From Pigoraptor chileana (taxonomy: Eukaryota > Opisthokonta > Filasterea): a stretch of DNA of 21,373 nt. Of the stretch, positions 1-9,117 are shown piece by piece (within the stretch, counting starts at the first letter, position 1; every line of letters starts with the position of its first letter). The translations under genes and the position numbers were made by a program. Below the pieces are notes generated by a model, which did not search any database, was not told where the DNA came from, and saw nothing but the letters and a program-made list of their open reading frames with translations. Where the stretch lies: positions 1 through 21,373 of the forward strand of contig CALSCR010001600.1 of NCBI GenBank assembly GCA_943704495.1, read 5' to 3'.

Positions 1-118
1 ATGTATGTATGTATGTATGTATGTATGTATGTATGTATGTATGTATGTATGTATGTATGTATGTATGTATGTATGCATGTATGTATGCATGCATGCATAT
101 GTATGTGTGCGTGTGTGC
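1..118. repeat. ATGT tetranucleotide microsatellite
   Basis: The window opens with an almost perfect run of ATGT units for about 75 bp. It then decays into GCATGT and GTGTGC variants up to about position 118. It lies upstream of the first visible EXOC4 exon and is therefore most likely inside an EXOC4 intron. The Met-Tyr-Val-Cys reading frame across it is only a translation of the repeat. Confidence 0.95.
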
Positions 119-223
119 ATGAGGCCCCACAGTTGATGACACTACTTTTCCATGTACAAAAATGCGCGACTGAGGCGCATGGACTCCCTATAGTCTCTTA
201 CCAAGTGCTCTTACATCACGCAG

Positions 224-3200
224 ACAATCATGGAGCATTCAACAAATCGATCAGGTCGTTTGGTGCCGTTGTGGATATGGTGGAAGGTGCGTGCGTCTGC
301 GCGGATGTGCATGTAGAGGGGAGTGTGATGGGAGTGTGATGGAAGCGTGATGGGAGTGTGATGGGAGTGTGATGGAAGCGTGATGGGAGTGTGATGGGAG
401 TGTGATGGAAGCGTGATGGGAGTGTGATGGTTGTGCCAATGTGCGTGTGTATCTGCATATCGATTTGAATGTGATTTTTATGTGTATGTATATATGTACA
501 AATATATATATATATGCATGTGCATGTAGATTAGTCAGAGTGAGGATATGTATGTCAATCTTTTATGTCTGAGTGGGTGACGCTGACCTGGATCGTGTCT
601 GTGTGCTGTGTCGTATTGATTATCTCAACATGTCGAACGACAGAGTCGCAAAGAAAGATAACCGCATTAAAGGCGAACATAGGGATGTGCAAGGAGCTGC
701 TGCAGTTACGGAGAGATGCGCTGCGCCAGTTGTGGGTGGAGCACGTGGAAAACAAGGAAATGATCCGCCTGATTGAGAAAATGTGGGTGTCGATTGGAGG
801 TGTTTATTCCCACAGCCACCACCACACACATGGACACATGCACACACACATGCACAAACATACACACACATGCACAGCACACACACACACGCACACACAC
901 ATGCACAAACATACACACACATGCACACATGCACACACACACGACACATGAACACACAACGCATGCACACACACACATATGGAACCGATTCTCAGCGTCT
1001 GAACTGTTATATTGCCGTATTTGTGCGACTGCAGTGATGAGATCCAGAAGATCCCTGATCAAGTGGACATGCACGTGACCGCACGCCGCCATCTGCACGC
1101 TGCACGGCTGCTCGTGGATGCGCTGCGCAAGCTCGAGGGGGATTTGGAGGACGTTGGCGCCCTGCGTGAGCTCAAGCTCGCCCTGAAGACCCGCCGCGAT
1201 GTGGGTCACGTGCAACCCGCACAGCAATGCATGCTTTTTTGTGGCGGAGTGAGAGTTGTCCGTGATGGACTCGAACATGTTACCGGCGGAATGGGCCGAA
1301 TGACTGCACACTGACTGTCGAAAGTGACGGAGTGGCTAAATAAGCGGAGATTGGGTGTCTAATACTCGTTGCTGGTGCATGTGCAGAAAATGGCCGAGCA
1401 ACTCGTCGATGAATTGCACGACATTGTGTATTTGCGGGCGGAAGTCGCCGTGGCATCCGCAGGGCCACTCACGCACGCCGAGATGCCCGACGGTGGGGGC
1501 TGGTCACGCGCTAGCACTGGTCATGTGGTGTTGGCCGCTCAATATATGCTGTCTTGCTGCTGCTTGTGGAGCCACCGGCATAAGCATCCGAGATACTGAC
1601 TTGAAGCACTTGAATTTCTTGTGTGTGTGTGTATGTCCATGTGTGTGTGTGTGTGTATGTGTGTGTGTTTGCATGTGTTTGTGTGGGTGCGTGGTGTGTG
1701 TGTGTGTGTGTGCATGTCTGTGTATGATGTGTGCGTGTGTGTGAGGTTGGCAATGACGCTTAAGTGATAAATAGTCCTTGTTGCTTTTGTTCTCTGACAG
1801 CATTTCGTTTTATGCGCGAATATTTTGAATAATTTCTGCAGGCCGTGATCGCTCGTCTTCAGTGGAAAAATCCAAAAAAGGTGCGGTTTGTCGTTGTGCA
1901 TGCTTTAGTGTGGCTGAGCACGTGCCCAGGGTAATTGAACACGGAGGGCCAGCGGGTGTGCTTGTGGCGTCGATGGATTGTCACGTGTCACAATCCCGCT
2001 TGTGGATAGCTTTTCAGGCCGTATTATGCTGATTCAATCATTCCGACACACGTGACTCGTGTGCGACGCAGGCTTGACGTCATCCGGGTCCGATGGGCGG
2101 ACCTCACGTGCCGGGTCGGTGCTCAGCCCTGAGGGGCGACCGGCGGGACTGCAGGCCGCCCGCACTGCATCAGGTGAGATCACGTGATGCGTGTGGCTGT
2201 CTGGTGCGTGGTGCGGGTCACGGGATGCACGTGGTCACGTGGTCGCGCTGTTGTGGTGCTGGGCTGCGTGCGTGGAGTGCCGACTGCAGAGCCAAGAATG
2301 TCCTCACTGAAAGATGGGCTGACACACACACACACACACACACATGCGCTGCCGTTGCATGTTCGCGTGCTCGTATCTCAACAAAGCTACTGTCGATTGT
2401 GCTGCATGCTTACGTCCTCCTTTCGTTCTGCAGTATCGTCTGTCCTTTCGGAGCCAGCGACAGCGACGCCCTCCCTGATGGCTGGGGTGGGCATGGTCCA
2501 TCGCAACTGTTGCTTCGTGCATCCTTGTGTGCATGGAATCAAACTGCTTTGTGTGTGTCGCTTACTGAGGTGCCGTGTGCGTGCGTGTACTGACTGTGAT
2601 GATTTGTCTCCCCACAGCAGCCGGAGGGCGAAGGCACAGACCGTATTGCCGTTATTATGGAAGCGTTGAGCCTCATGGACAAGGTGGCCGATGCAGTAAA
2701 GGTGCGCGAATGAGTGCATGTTGGCCTCCCGATGCAGTGCCACCGTCACACACGCACACACGCGCATATATACACACGCGCACACGCACACATATTCAAA
2801 CACACATACTACACTCAGATACACCGCCCTGCGCGCACACACCACACATGTATTCATGCAACACATGATATGCGTGGCGTATTTACCTACGTGGCCCATC
2901 CCAGTTGAATGCTGCTCATACAGCACTCGCCTCACACAACGCCTGAATTTGTTTGCAGACGATACAACAGCGATTGAAGCACGAGGTCACTGTAATCGCG
3001 GAAAACGTTCTTTCGGCGGCGGATGAACGGTGCGCACTGTTGCAGTCCTTAACCCTAAACACAATCCTGACACCAACCCTAACCTCCCTTGTTTCAGTCG
3101 TATTCCTCTGGCTCCATGACGTCACCACTGGACTGCCGCTGATCACGTGCGCGCACTATTCCAACCCATGCAGGCTGTTTCGCGAGGCGGGCAGTGCCGC

Positions 3201-3815
3201 CGCACTCAAGTCACGTGCTGAGCTTGCGGCAGAGCGTCCCGCATCGGTGCTGTTGCCGGTGCTAGAGGTGCTATTTGGACAGCTCAGGAAGGTCATGGCT
3301 TGCCACGGCCGCGTCATCGGCGCAGTGCAGGAGCGCATGCCGAGGGTGCGTGTTCGTGTGCATTAAGTAGCTGTATGTGGCATGTCAATCATTGGGTCAT
3401 CGATTATCTTATTGAAGGCGTGTTTTGTGTGTGTGTGCGTGGTATCTGTGAATTCACAAAGATGGAAGAATCTGATTTTGGTTTTTGTTTCCATTTTGCT
3501 TCATCATCGATGCGCAGACGCAGTCGGTCGATGGAGGTGAGTTATTGTGTCTACTTACGATCCGCATGGCTGTTCCAAAGAGAGAATGATATTTGCAGAT
3601 GTGTGCGGTGTCTCGTAGCCCTCGCGCCGAAAGACTTAGACACAAAGAGGCTCACAATTATATCTATGCTCAGCAGAGCTGCGTGTGTGTGTGTGTATGT
3701 GTATATATGTGTGTGTGTGTATGTGATGTAGGATTCAATCAGTGTTACAGGCTGTTTGCCCACGTAATCCATAGGGAGAGAGACCTGCAATACTAAAACT
3801 TAAGCCCATCGACTC

Positions 3816-3856
<41 letters not shown>

Positions 3857-6253
3857 AGGGGCCCGCTGACCGTTGCTTTGAAACCATTCGTGGCTGTTAT
3901 CGTCCCCGCAGACGCATCACAGGGCGCACACAAGGCAGCCGGATCGTACTCGGAGGGCGAAGTGTGGTCGGCGGTGCAGATGGAGGTGTGTTACATTGGC
4001 ATGACCTCTATGAGGAGGTGTGTTACATTGGCATGACCTGTATGAGGAGGTGTGTTACATTGGCATGACCTGTATGAGGAGGTGTGTTACATTGGCATGA
4101 CCTGCTATGAGGAGGTGTGTTACATTGGCATGACCTCTATGAGGAGGTGTGTTACATTGGCATGACCTCTATGAGGAGTTTGCATTGCATGCGCGTGTTT
4201 GTTTCAGCGGTTTTCAAGTTGGCTCACAGACACACTCACGAATCAGGACTGCTGTGCCTGCATTATGTCGATGCTGACCCGTGCATATGTGTGTGTGTGT
4301 GTGTGTCTGTGTGTGTGTGTGTGTATGCATCTGAATGCGGCATGTGAGCGCAGGTGCAGACCGTCCTGTGCGACTATCTCCGCATCCCCCGTGATCCGCA
4401 GACGGGCCTCCCAGCCGCAATGTCGTCCACAAAAGCGCTCTCGAGCGAGCCGTTTGGAGACGGTGATGCGCTTGTTGACGCCGCGTCGTTTTTCACGGCG
4501 AAGCGCGAGGGACGGAAAGTCAAGGTGTGCGTGAATATGTGCTCGAATGGACCGAATGGATGCTGTGTGTGTGTTTGTGGGCGGGGTGACAGTGAAATAG
4601 CCCTAGGCCATCCAAGGCCAACCCTAGCCCATGCAAAGGCCAACCGTGTGTGATGATGTGCCTTTGTTGTGCATCCGCAGCAACCGCTCTTTCGCTTTTC
4701 CAATTCGACATATGCGCTGAGCGTTGTCACACAGCAAAAAGAGGACGCCAAAACAGACGGCAGAGTGAGTGCATGGCCATGCCCAGATGTCTGTGCTGCG
4801 TACCGCTCCACACACACACACACACACGCACACAACACGCGCGCACGTGCGTGTACGCACGCATTTGCGGTTTGCGCCGATATGTCACTTTTCTTCCTCA
4901 CCTTGAGCAGCCATGAAAAAGGCACCACCAAATACTATCTCTGCCTTCCTCACGAACCAACCAAATATGATTTCTCCCTTCCCGACCCATCTGCACCTGC
5001 AATTCGATGCCCTGCAGCCCCACCGCACATCAGAGGACAAGTACGCCGCAGCGGCCGCCTTGCTCACCGACACACTGCTGTGCCCTGCGGACGCGCGCAA
5101 TGTGACGGTTCTGTATGGACCCGTGGCCCGCTTCACGCGCGACGCACCGGCGGCATTTGGCGTGTCATCGGCGTCACTCGCGTCTCTGAGGTGCGCTGTC
5201 TTTATTATGTGCTTGTGGAGTCCGCCTAAGACACTGACTTGACTCTTACATCGCTTGAATGCTCTTGTGCTTCTGTGCTTCCGTGTATGCGTTCCAAGCA
5301 AGTAGAACGATGGGAGCTCTCTGTTATTGCAATTGGCGTATGTGTGGGTGTGGTATCTGACATTCTCACTTTCATCACCCACAAACAAACCTGCGCACGC
5401 ATCCACGCACAAACCAATCTAATATGCTTATCTGTGCGACTACATGCGCGCTGCAGCGGTGCTCAAGCCCCCTCGCTCCGCGGATTCCTCGATTCGTTTG
5501 TGCGTGAGTCATACTTGCGCCAGCTGCGGGATAATTTCGCTGCTCGTGCCAAGGCTGCGATGGAAGGTGGGTGCTGGTGCACTGCGCACCGTTTCGTCCG
5601 TGGGGAGTTAATCAACCCATCGGTTCTTTTGGACTGTCGGGAGTAAATGAGCCCCTGCGCCACTGGAACGCACGTACTTCATGGGCTCTTATTTCTCGAA
5701 CTGAGGCATCGGACCACATGGCAGACGGTGACTCAATCATGCATCAGCCCTAACGTTGTTTGGCTTCACGGTCACTGCATCATCATCACCCCCTCTGGCC
5801 CCCTCTCTCCCAAAGGCCCGGATGCGTTCAAGTTGCCTGGCAATGCGCGTGGCCTGTTTGAAAGCCGCTGTCTTGTCCAGGTATGCGACGCTCCCATCTT
5901 CCGCTGAGTATGAAAATTCAGACACACACACACACACACACAAACACACTCACAAACACGCACCGATGCACCCCACCCACACACACACATATATACACAC
6001 ACACACGCACCCACGCACCACGATATGCATGTTCATGATCACCCGACGTTCCATGCCAATGTGTTTCATTGTTTGTGCTTGTGTCCGTCCGCAGAGCACG
6101 CTTGCCATGGAGTCGCTCGCAAAGGAGGTGTGCGCCATTGTGCAGCAGCTGCCCTGGTATGCCGCCGACTTTGTTGCGATGCTCGGATCCATATTCACGC
6201 GGTATAATGACGTGGCTGCGGCGACTTTCCGTGGTGGGTTTGTGTGTCTGTGA

Positions 6254-6301
<48 letters not shown>

Positions 6302-7800
6302 CTTGTCTCAAAAGTGCTTGGGTGGAAGGCAGCATGTTATGCAATGCAAGTGCACACAGACAAACCGACATATACATTCCAGACATACTTTTCGATGTGA
6401 CCGATGGACCCGGCACTGTGCTGATCGCCGGCACCCACCTACCCACCCACACTTCCACACATCCACACATCCACAATGCACTCTCTTGCTCTGTCAGGCA
6501 TAATTCACGGCAATGGTTTGCGGCCCACCAGCGCCGCCGGTGGCACCGATTTTGTCATTCTGAGCGGGCGGTGGGCGGAGGACTCGCGAATTGTGGACAT
6601 TATTCGACAACACCCAATTTTCGCGCAGCATTTAACTGCACACGAAATCTCTGAACCGGTGTGTGCTGGCTCCAAAGGCAGATGCAACATACACACACAC
6701 ACACAGACACCCACCCCCCCCACACACACCCTCCCACACCCACACCCTTGCATTTGTGAGCACGCAAGGGGGTACAGTATGCCTATGCCTGGTGTGTCAC
6801 TTCGGCCCCCTCACTGGTGCATATTCCCCTTTTAACGTGTGCAGAGCGATGCGTGGCGCACGGACCTTGCGTGGATGTACGACGAGGTTGGTTGGTTGGT
6901 CGTGCCGCAGTTTATTCACACAGCAAACACGCGATCGCATCTCATCCGTCATCGGCAGGGCCATACTATCCGTTCCTTCACGGTTGTCTCTGCACTCAGC
7001 ATCCCCCCCCTTCTCTCTCTCTCCCCTCCATGGGCACAGCGCCTATGACACTGACTTGAATCCTACATCTCTCTCCCCTTCACACATATCATACTCACAC
7101 ACGCTCGCAGGAATACGCACTCGAGCGGGATCTTCTTGGCGACGAGCCCGTGCGCAAGACGAACGTCATTCTCGACACAGGCACTCTGAAGATTGTGGCG
7201 CACATCCACGAGTCGATGGAGTGGCTTGCGGCTCGCCTTGCCGCATCTGTGGACGCCATTGAGCGCACGCCCGTGCCGGTGATTGCGGCCGACGCAGAGC
7301 CCCCCGCGGCCGACCTCGGGTGAGTCACGTGCCGGTCCTTGTGTGCCACTGGCGACCGTTGGCGACGCCGTTGTCTCATGGATGGCTATAGGATGCTCAG
7401 GCCCATTCGCACCCGGATGCATCCTGTTTCCATACACTATTGTTAAGCAACACAAAATCAACAGCAGCATAACCCCCTAACCAACCACAACCCCAACCCC
7501 GACCTAACCCATCCACCGCATGCGACACCTACCAATAATGGCAACCATCCCCATCCACACGGACCACGCTCCACATCGCCACATGGACAGCCCCGTGCGT
7601 GCGATTGTGCGAGACCTGCAAGAGCTGGCGAGCAGCTGTCTGCGGGTGTTGCGCATTGAGATACACTGTCACTGCCACCACTTTCTGCTGCCCGCCGTCC
7701 AGAAGGTATGCGCCTCTCACTATTGCTTCATCGACATGGCTGTGTGCAGTGCTGTGGGCACGCTTTGTTTGTGCTGCCCGCGGTGCTGATTCCGTACATC

Positions 7801-7887
<87 letters not shown>

Positions 7888-8697
7888 GCACACGCACGCA
7901 TAGTCGAACCACATGTGCGAGGGTGAAGCTGTGGAGCCGGATCCGCTCGTGGTGCGGCTGAACAAGGACCTGTCTGCGATCGACGACGCCGTAGCCAGCC
8001 AAATGCACCCGAGCAAGGCGCGGTTTCTGTTCGACGGCCTCGCGCACCTGATCGGCGCAATGCTCGTCGGGAATGCGGGACACATCCGCAAGATCAATCT
8101 CAGCGGGTGCACAAAGCTCTGTCGTGGCATTGCGGCAATGGCGCAGAACCTCACCAACATCACCATGGCGCATCCGGGGCCGCTCGAGAGGGCCAAGCGA
8201 TACTTTGAACTGCTCAGGAGCCCCCGCGAGGTGCGCACCCCTGAATGTCACGTGATGTTGCCCTACCCGACAGTGCGCCTGTGTGTGTGCCTGTGTGTGT
8301 GCCTATATATGCGCCTGCATATGCGCCTGTTTGTGTGTCTCTATGTGTGCGTATGCCAGAGTGCACGCATTTTTGATGCATATTTGCGAATCGCCGCATG
8401 GTTGCTTAAAACTGTTTGTTCGACTGCGTTACCACCCACGCACTGCTGAACTGTCTTCCCTAATTCCCTCCCTCCTTCCACACACATGACACGCACGACA
8501 CACACGACACACGACACACATAGGAAATTCTATCGAGCATCCGGCACGATGGACCTCTGTTTTCTCGCGATGAATACGCACGTATATTTGCGCTGATGCA
8601 GGCGAGCGATCTCCACGGGAAGCAATCCAATGCCGGCGACTATGGGCCACTCCTAGATGCAGCGCTTGCGGCGGCCAAACAGCACGTGCACAAGTAG
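224..8697 (+). CDS. EXOC4: Exocyst complex component 4 (Sec8), 5'-partial, 24 visible exons
   Basis: Sec8 is a core subunit of the exocyst, the octameric tether that docks secretory vesicles at the plasma membrane. Joining the exons in phase gives about 951 residues and a TAG stop at 8695..8697. Human EXOC4 has about 974, so only roughly the first 50 to 60 residues and the start codon are missing. The N-terminal helical region is visible as FNKSIRSFGAVVDMVE, then LQLRRDALRQLWVEHVENKE, then ALRELKLALKTRR. The middle carries FRFSNSTYALSVV and CPADARNVTVLYGP. The C-terminal part carries HIHESMEWLAARL, DPLVVRLNKDLSAIDDAV and CRGIAAMAQNLTNITM, all close to the animal family as I remember it. A hydrophilic Ser/Gly/Ala-rich linker (exons 5 to 7) sits between the N-terminal region and the rest. 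I see no break. The gene is convergent with PCF11. Confidence 0.95.
319..428. repeat. 11-bp minisatellite with 33-bp higher-order period
   Basis: There are ten consecutive 11-bp units. Two copies of GGGAGTGTGAT are followed by one GGAAGCGTGAT, and this 33-bp triplet repeats three times before a final single unit. The array lies in the EXOC4 intron between exons 224-286 and 644-782. Confidence 0.95.
826..980. repeat. (CA)n tract with interruptions
   Basis: This is a long imperfect CA tract broken by ATG and AAAC units, within the EXOC4 intron 783-1034. Its His-Thr reading frames are not coding. Confidence 0.9.
1563..1611 (+). repeat. Dispersed repeat, diverged copy 1
   Basis: This stretch begins TTGTGGAG and contains GATACTGACTTGAA. 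It resembles the better-preserved copies at 7027 and 17653 but is clearly diverged. It lies in EXOC4 intron 1493-1841 and is followed directly by a TG tract. Confidence 0.5.
1619..1742. repeat. (TG)n tract
   Basis: This is an imperfect TG dinucleotide tract in EXOC4 intron 1493-1841. The intron ends with a T-rich stretch and TTTCTGCAG before exon 1842-1880. Confidence 0.9.
2748..2862. repeat. CA-rich intronic tract
   Basis: This is a degenerate CACA/CGCA tract in the EXOC4 intron between exons 2618-2701 and 2959-3029. No gene is seen in it. Confidence 0.8.
3049..3090. repeat. Telomere-like CCCTAA-rich intron tract
   Basis: The tract has two exact AACCCTAA motifs plus related spacers (AATCCTGA, CACCAACC) in the 144-bp EXOC4 intron 3030-3173. 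It is too degenerate to be a recent telomeric insertion. Confidence 0.5.
3681..3725. repeat. (TG)n tract
   Basis: This is an imperfect TG repeat with a short TATA interruption in EXOC4 intron 3537-3911. Confidence 0.85.
3821..3853. repeat. (AT)n microsatellite
   Basis: This is a pure AT dinucleotide tract of about 33 bp in EXOC4 intron 3537-3911, about 60 bp upstream of the acceptor at 3911. Confidence 0.95.
3986..4178 (+). repeat. 32-bp minisatellite built on a splice donor
   Basis: There are six tandem copies of a unit starting GTGTGTTACATTGGCATGAC and ending in TATGAGGAG, beginning at 3986, 4018, 4050, 4082, 4115 and 4147. The fourth copy is 33 bp because of one extra base. The first copy begins exactly at the inferred 5' splice site of EXOC4 exon 3912-3985. 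Each later copy is preceded by the same GGAG context, so the exon-end/donor junction is repeated. The rest of the intron to 4353 holds a TG tract (about 4287-4326). Confidence 0.95.
4604..4645. repeat. GGCCAACC / CCCTAG imperfect direct repeat
   Basis: AGCCCTAGGCCATCC and the related CCAACCCTAGCCCATGC and AAGGCCAACC follow one another in EXOC4 intron 4525-4680. The CCCTA cores recall the telomere-like tracts at 3049 and 7471. Confidence 0.5.
4810..4862. repeat. (CA)n tract
   Basis: This is an imperfect CA/CG tract in EXOC4 intron 4765-5017. The intron has an earlier possible acceptor (GAGCAG at 4905-4910), but using it breaks the reading frame. Exon start 5018 was therefore chosen. Confidence 0.85.
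5213..5252 (+). repeat. Dispersed repeat, shortened copy 2
   Basis: TTGTGGAGTCC is followed by GCCTAAGACACTGACTTG and a TTACATC end. Compared with the copy at 17653 it lacks the internal ATGGGCACAG segment. It lies in EXOC4 intron 5191-5456. Confidence 0.7.
5922..6018. repeat. (CA)n tract
   Basis: This is an interrupted CA tract in EXOC4 intron 5881-6094. Confidence 0.9.
6252..6299. repeat. (TG)n microsatellite
   Basis: This nearly pure TG tract begins about 20 bp downstream of the GTGGGT donor of EXOC4 exon 6095-6233. Confidence 0.95.
6688..6750. repeat. CA/CCCA tract
   Basis: This is an imperfect CA tract with poly-C interruptions in EXOC4 intron 6659-6844. Confidence 0.85.
7027..7075 (+). 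repeat. Dispersed repeat, well-preserved copy 3
   Basis: TCCATGGGCACAGCGCC, TATGACACTGACTTGAATCC and TACATCTCTCTC follow one another. The block is identical or almost identical to the copy at 17653, about 10 kb away. It lies in EXOC4 intron 6887-7110, after a CT-rich tract. Confidence 0.9.
7471..7512. repeat. Telomere-like C/A-rich intron tract
   Basis: The tract reads CCCCCTAACC, then ACAACCCCAACCCC, then GACCTAACCC, in EXOC4 intron 7320-7590. It resembles a degenerate CCCTAA-type array and is similar in style to the one at 3049. Confidence 0.5.
7803..7887. repeat. Long (CA)n microsatellite ending 16 bp before a 3' splice site
   Basis: An almost pure CA tract of about 75 bp follows CACATATACA. 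It ends 16 bp before the inferred TAG acceptor at 7901-7903 of EXOC4 exon 7904-8230. No ordinary pyrimidine tract lies between them. Confidence 0.95.
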
Positions 8698-8718
8698 TAG
8701 GCGGCCAGGCAGATCCGC

Positions 8719-8749
<31 letters not shown>

Positions 8750-9117
8750 GCTGTGTTTATGTCTGAAGTGAGTGGCGTTTTCGTTTTCATTTGTTGGCAA
8801 CACTGTATTATAAAGATCACGTGGTGTGCAGTGCATGGCCCTGGGATGTGTTGCGAGACTGGGCCTTCATCGAATGCTGAATCGGCACCAAAAACGTCTG
8901 TAAACACATATTCACACATTCACATACACACAGACTCAGTCAGAGAAACAAATAGGCACATCCATACATTGCAGCAATCGCGCGTTCAGTAATTGTATTC
9001 GGGCGTTGCAACTCTGACCAGCAGAGGAAACGCACACACAAACAAAAACACACACACACACACACACAAGCAGGTTCGCAGGTCACAGGCGCTTCTCAGG
9101 GCAGTAAGTAAGCAGCG
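8698..9117. other. Convergent intergenic region, EXOC4/PCF11
   Basis: No gene is seen in these 420 bp between the EXOC4 stop (plus) and the PCF11 stop (minus). The region holds a TG tract (about 8721-8745), a TATAAA at 8809-8814 followed by GATCACGTGG, and a CA tract (about 9031-9069). The TATAAA about 112 nt after the EXOC4 stop is a candidate poly(A) signal. For PCF11, the minus strand offers AATACA near 8990-9000 as a weak candidate. Confidence 0.6.
8809..8814 (+). terminator. Candidate EXOC4 poly(A) signal TATAAA
   Basis: TATAAA lies about 112 nt after the EXOC4 stop. The same hexamer follows the COG8 and CPAP stops (16671, 20994), which suggests that TATAAA serves as a poly(A) signal in this genome. 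Confidence 0.45.

Larger units (their letters stand above)
224..8697 (+). other. EXOC4: EXOC4 exon map (hand-built)
   Basis: Exons: 224-286, 644-782, 1035-1200, 1387-1492, 1842-1880, 2072-2173, 2434-2486, 2618-2701, 2959-3029, 3174-3345, 3518-3536, 3912-3985, 4354-4524, 4681-4764, 5018-5190, 5457-5566, 5816-5880, 6095-6233, 6498-6658, 6845-6886, 7111-7319, 7591-7705, 7904-8230, 8524-8697. All 23 junctions keep one reading frame: the total is 2858 nt, which is 2 carry-in bases plus 952 codons including the stop. Twenty donors begin GTGNG; the others are GTATGC twice and GTTGGT once. Acceptors are mostly GCAG, with ACAG three times, ATAG twice, and AAAG and TCAG once each. The least certain are the 39-nt (1842), 53-nt (2434) and 19-nt (3518) exons in the poorly conserved linker. 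Exon 8 could instead begin at 2621, after the second CAG. Introns longer than 300 bp (287-643, 1493-1841, 3537-3911, 3986-4353) hold only the repeats listed separately. Confidence 0.8.

Noticed and set aside
1-339. Plus-strand open frame of 112 residues starting with Met-Tyr-Val-Cys repeats
   Set aside because: The first third is the ATGT microsatellite. Only its part 224-286 is coding, as an EXOC4 exon in the same frame.
3986-4178. Possible CRISPR-like array (32-bp regular repeats)
   Set aside because: Repeats are directly tandem with no spacers, in an intron of a eukaryotic gene; this is a minisatellite.
4905-5017. Earlier acceptor (GAGCAG) extending the EXOC4 exon at 5018 upstream
   Set aside because: The upstream start is out of phase with exon 4681-4764. 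The acceptor at 5017 keeps the frame and follows a pyrimidine-rich stretch.
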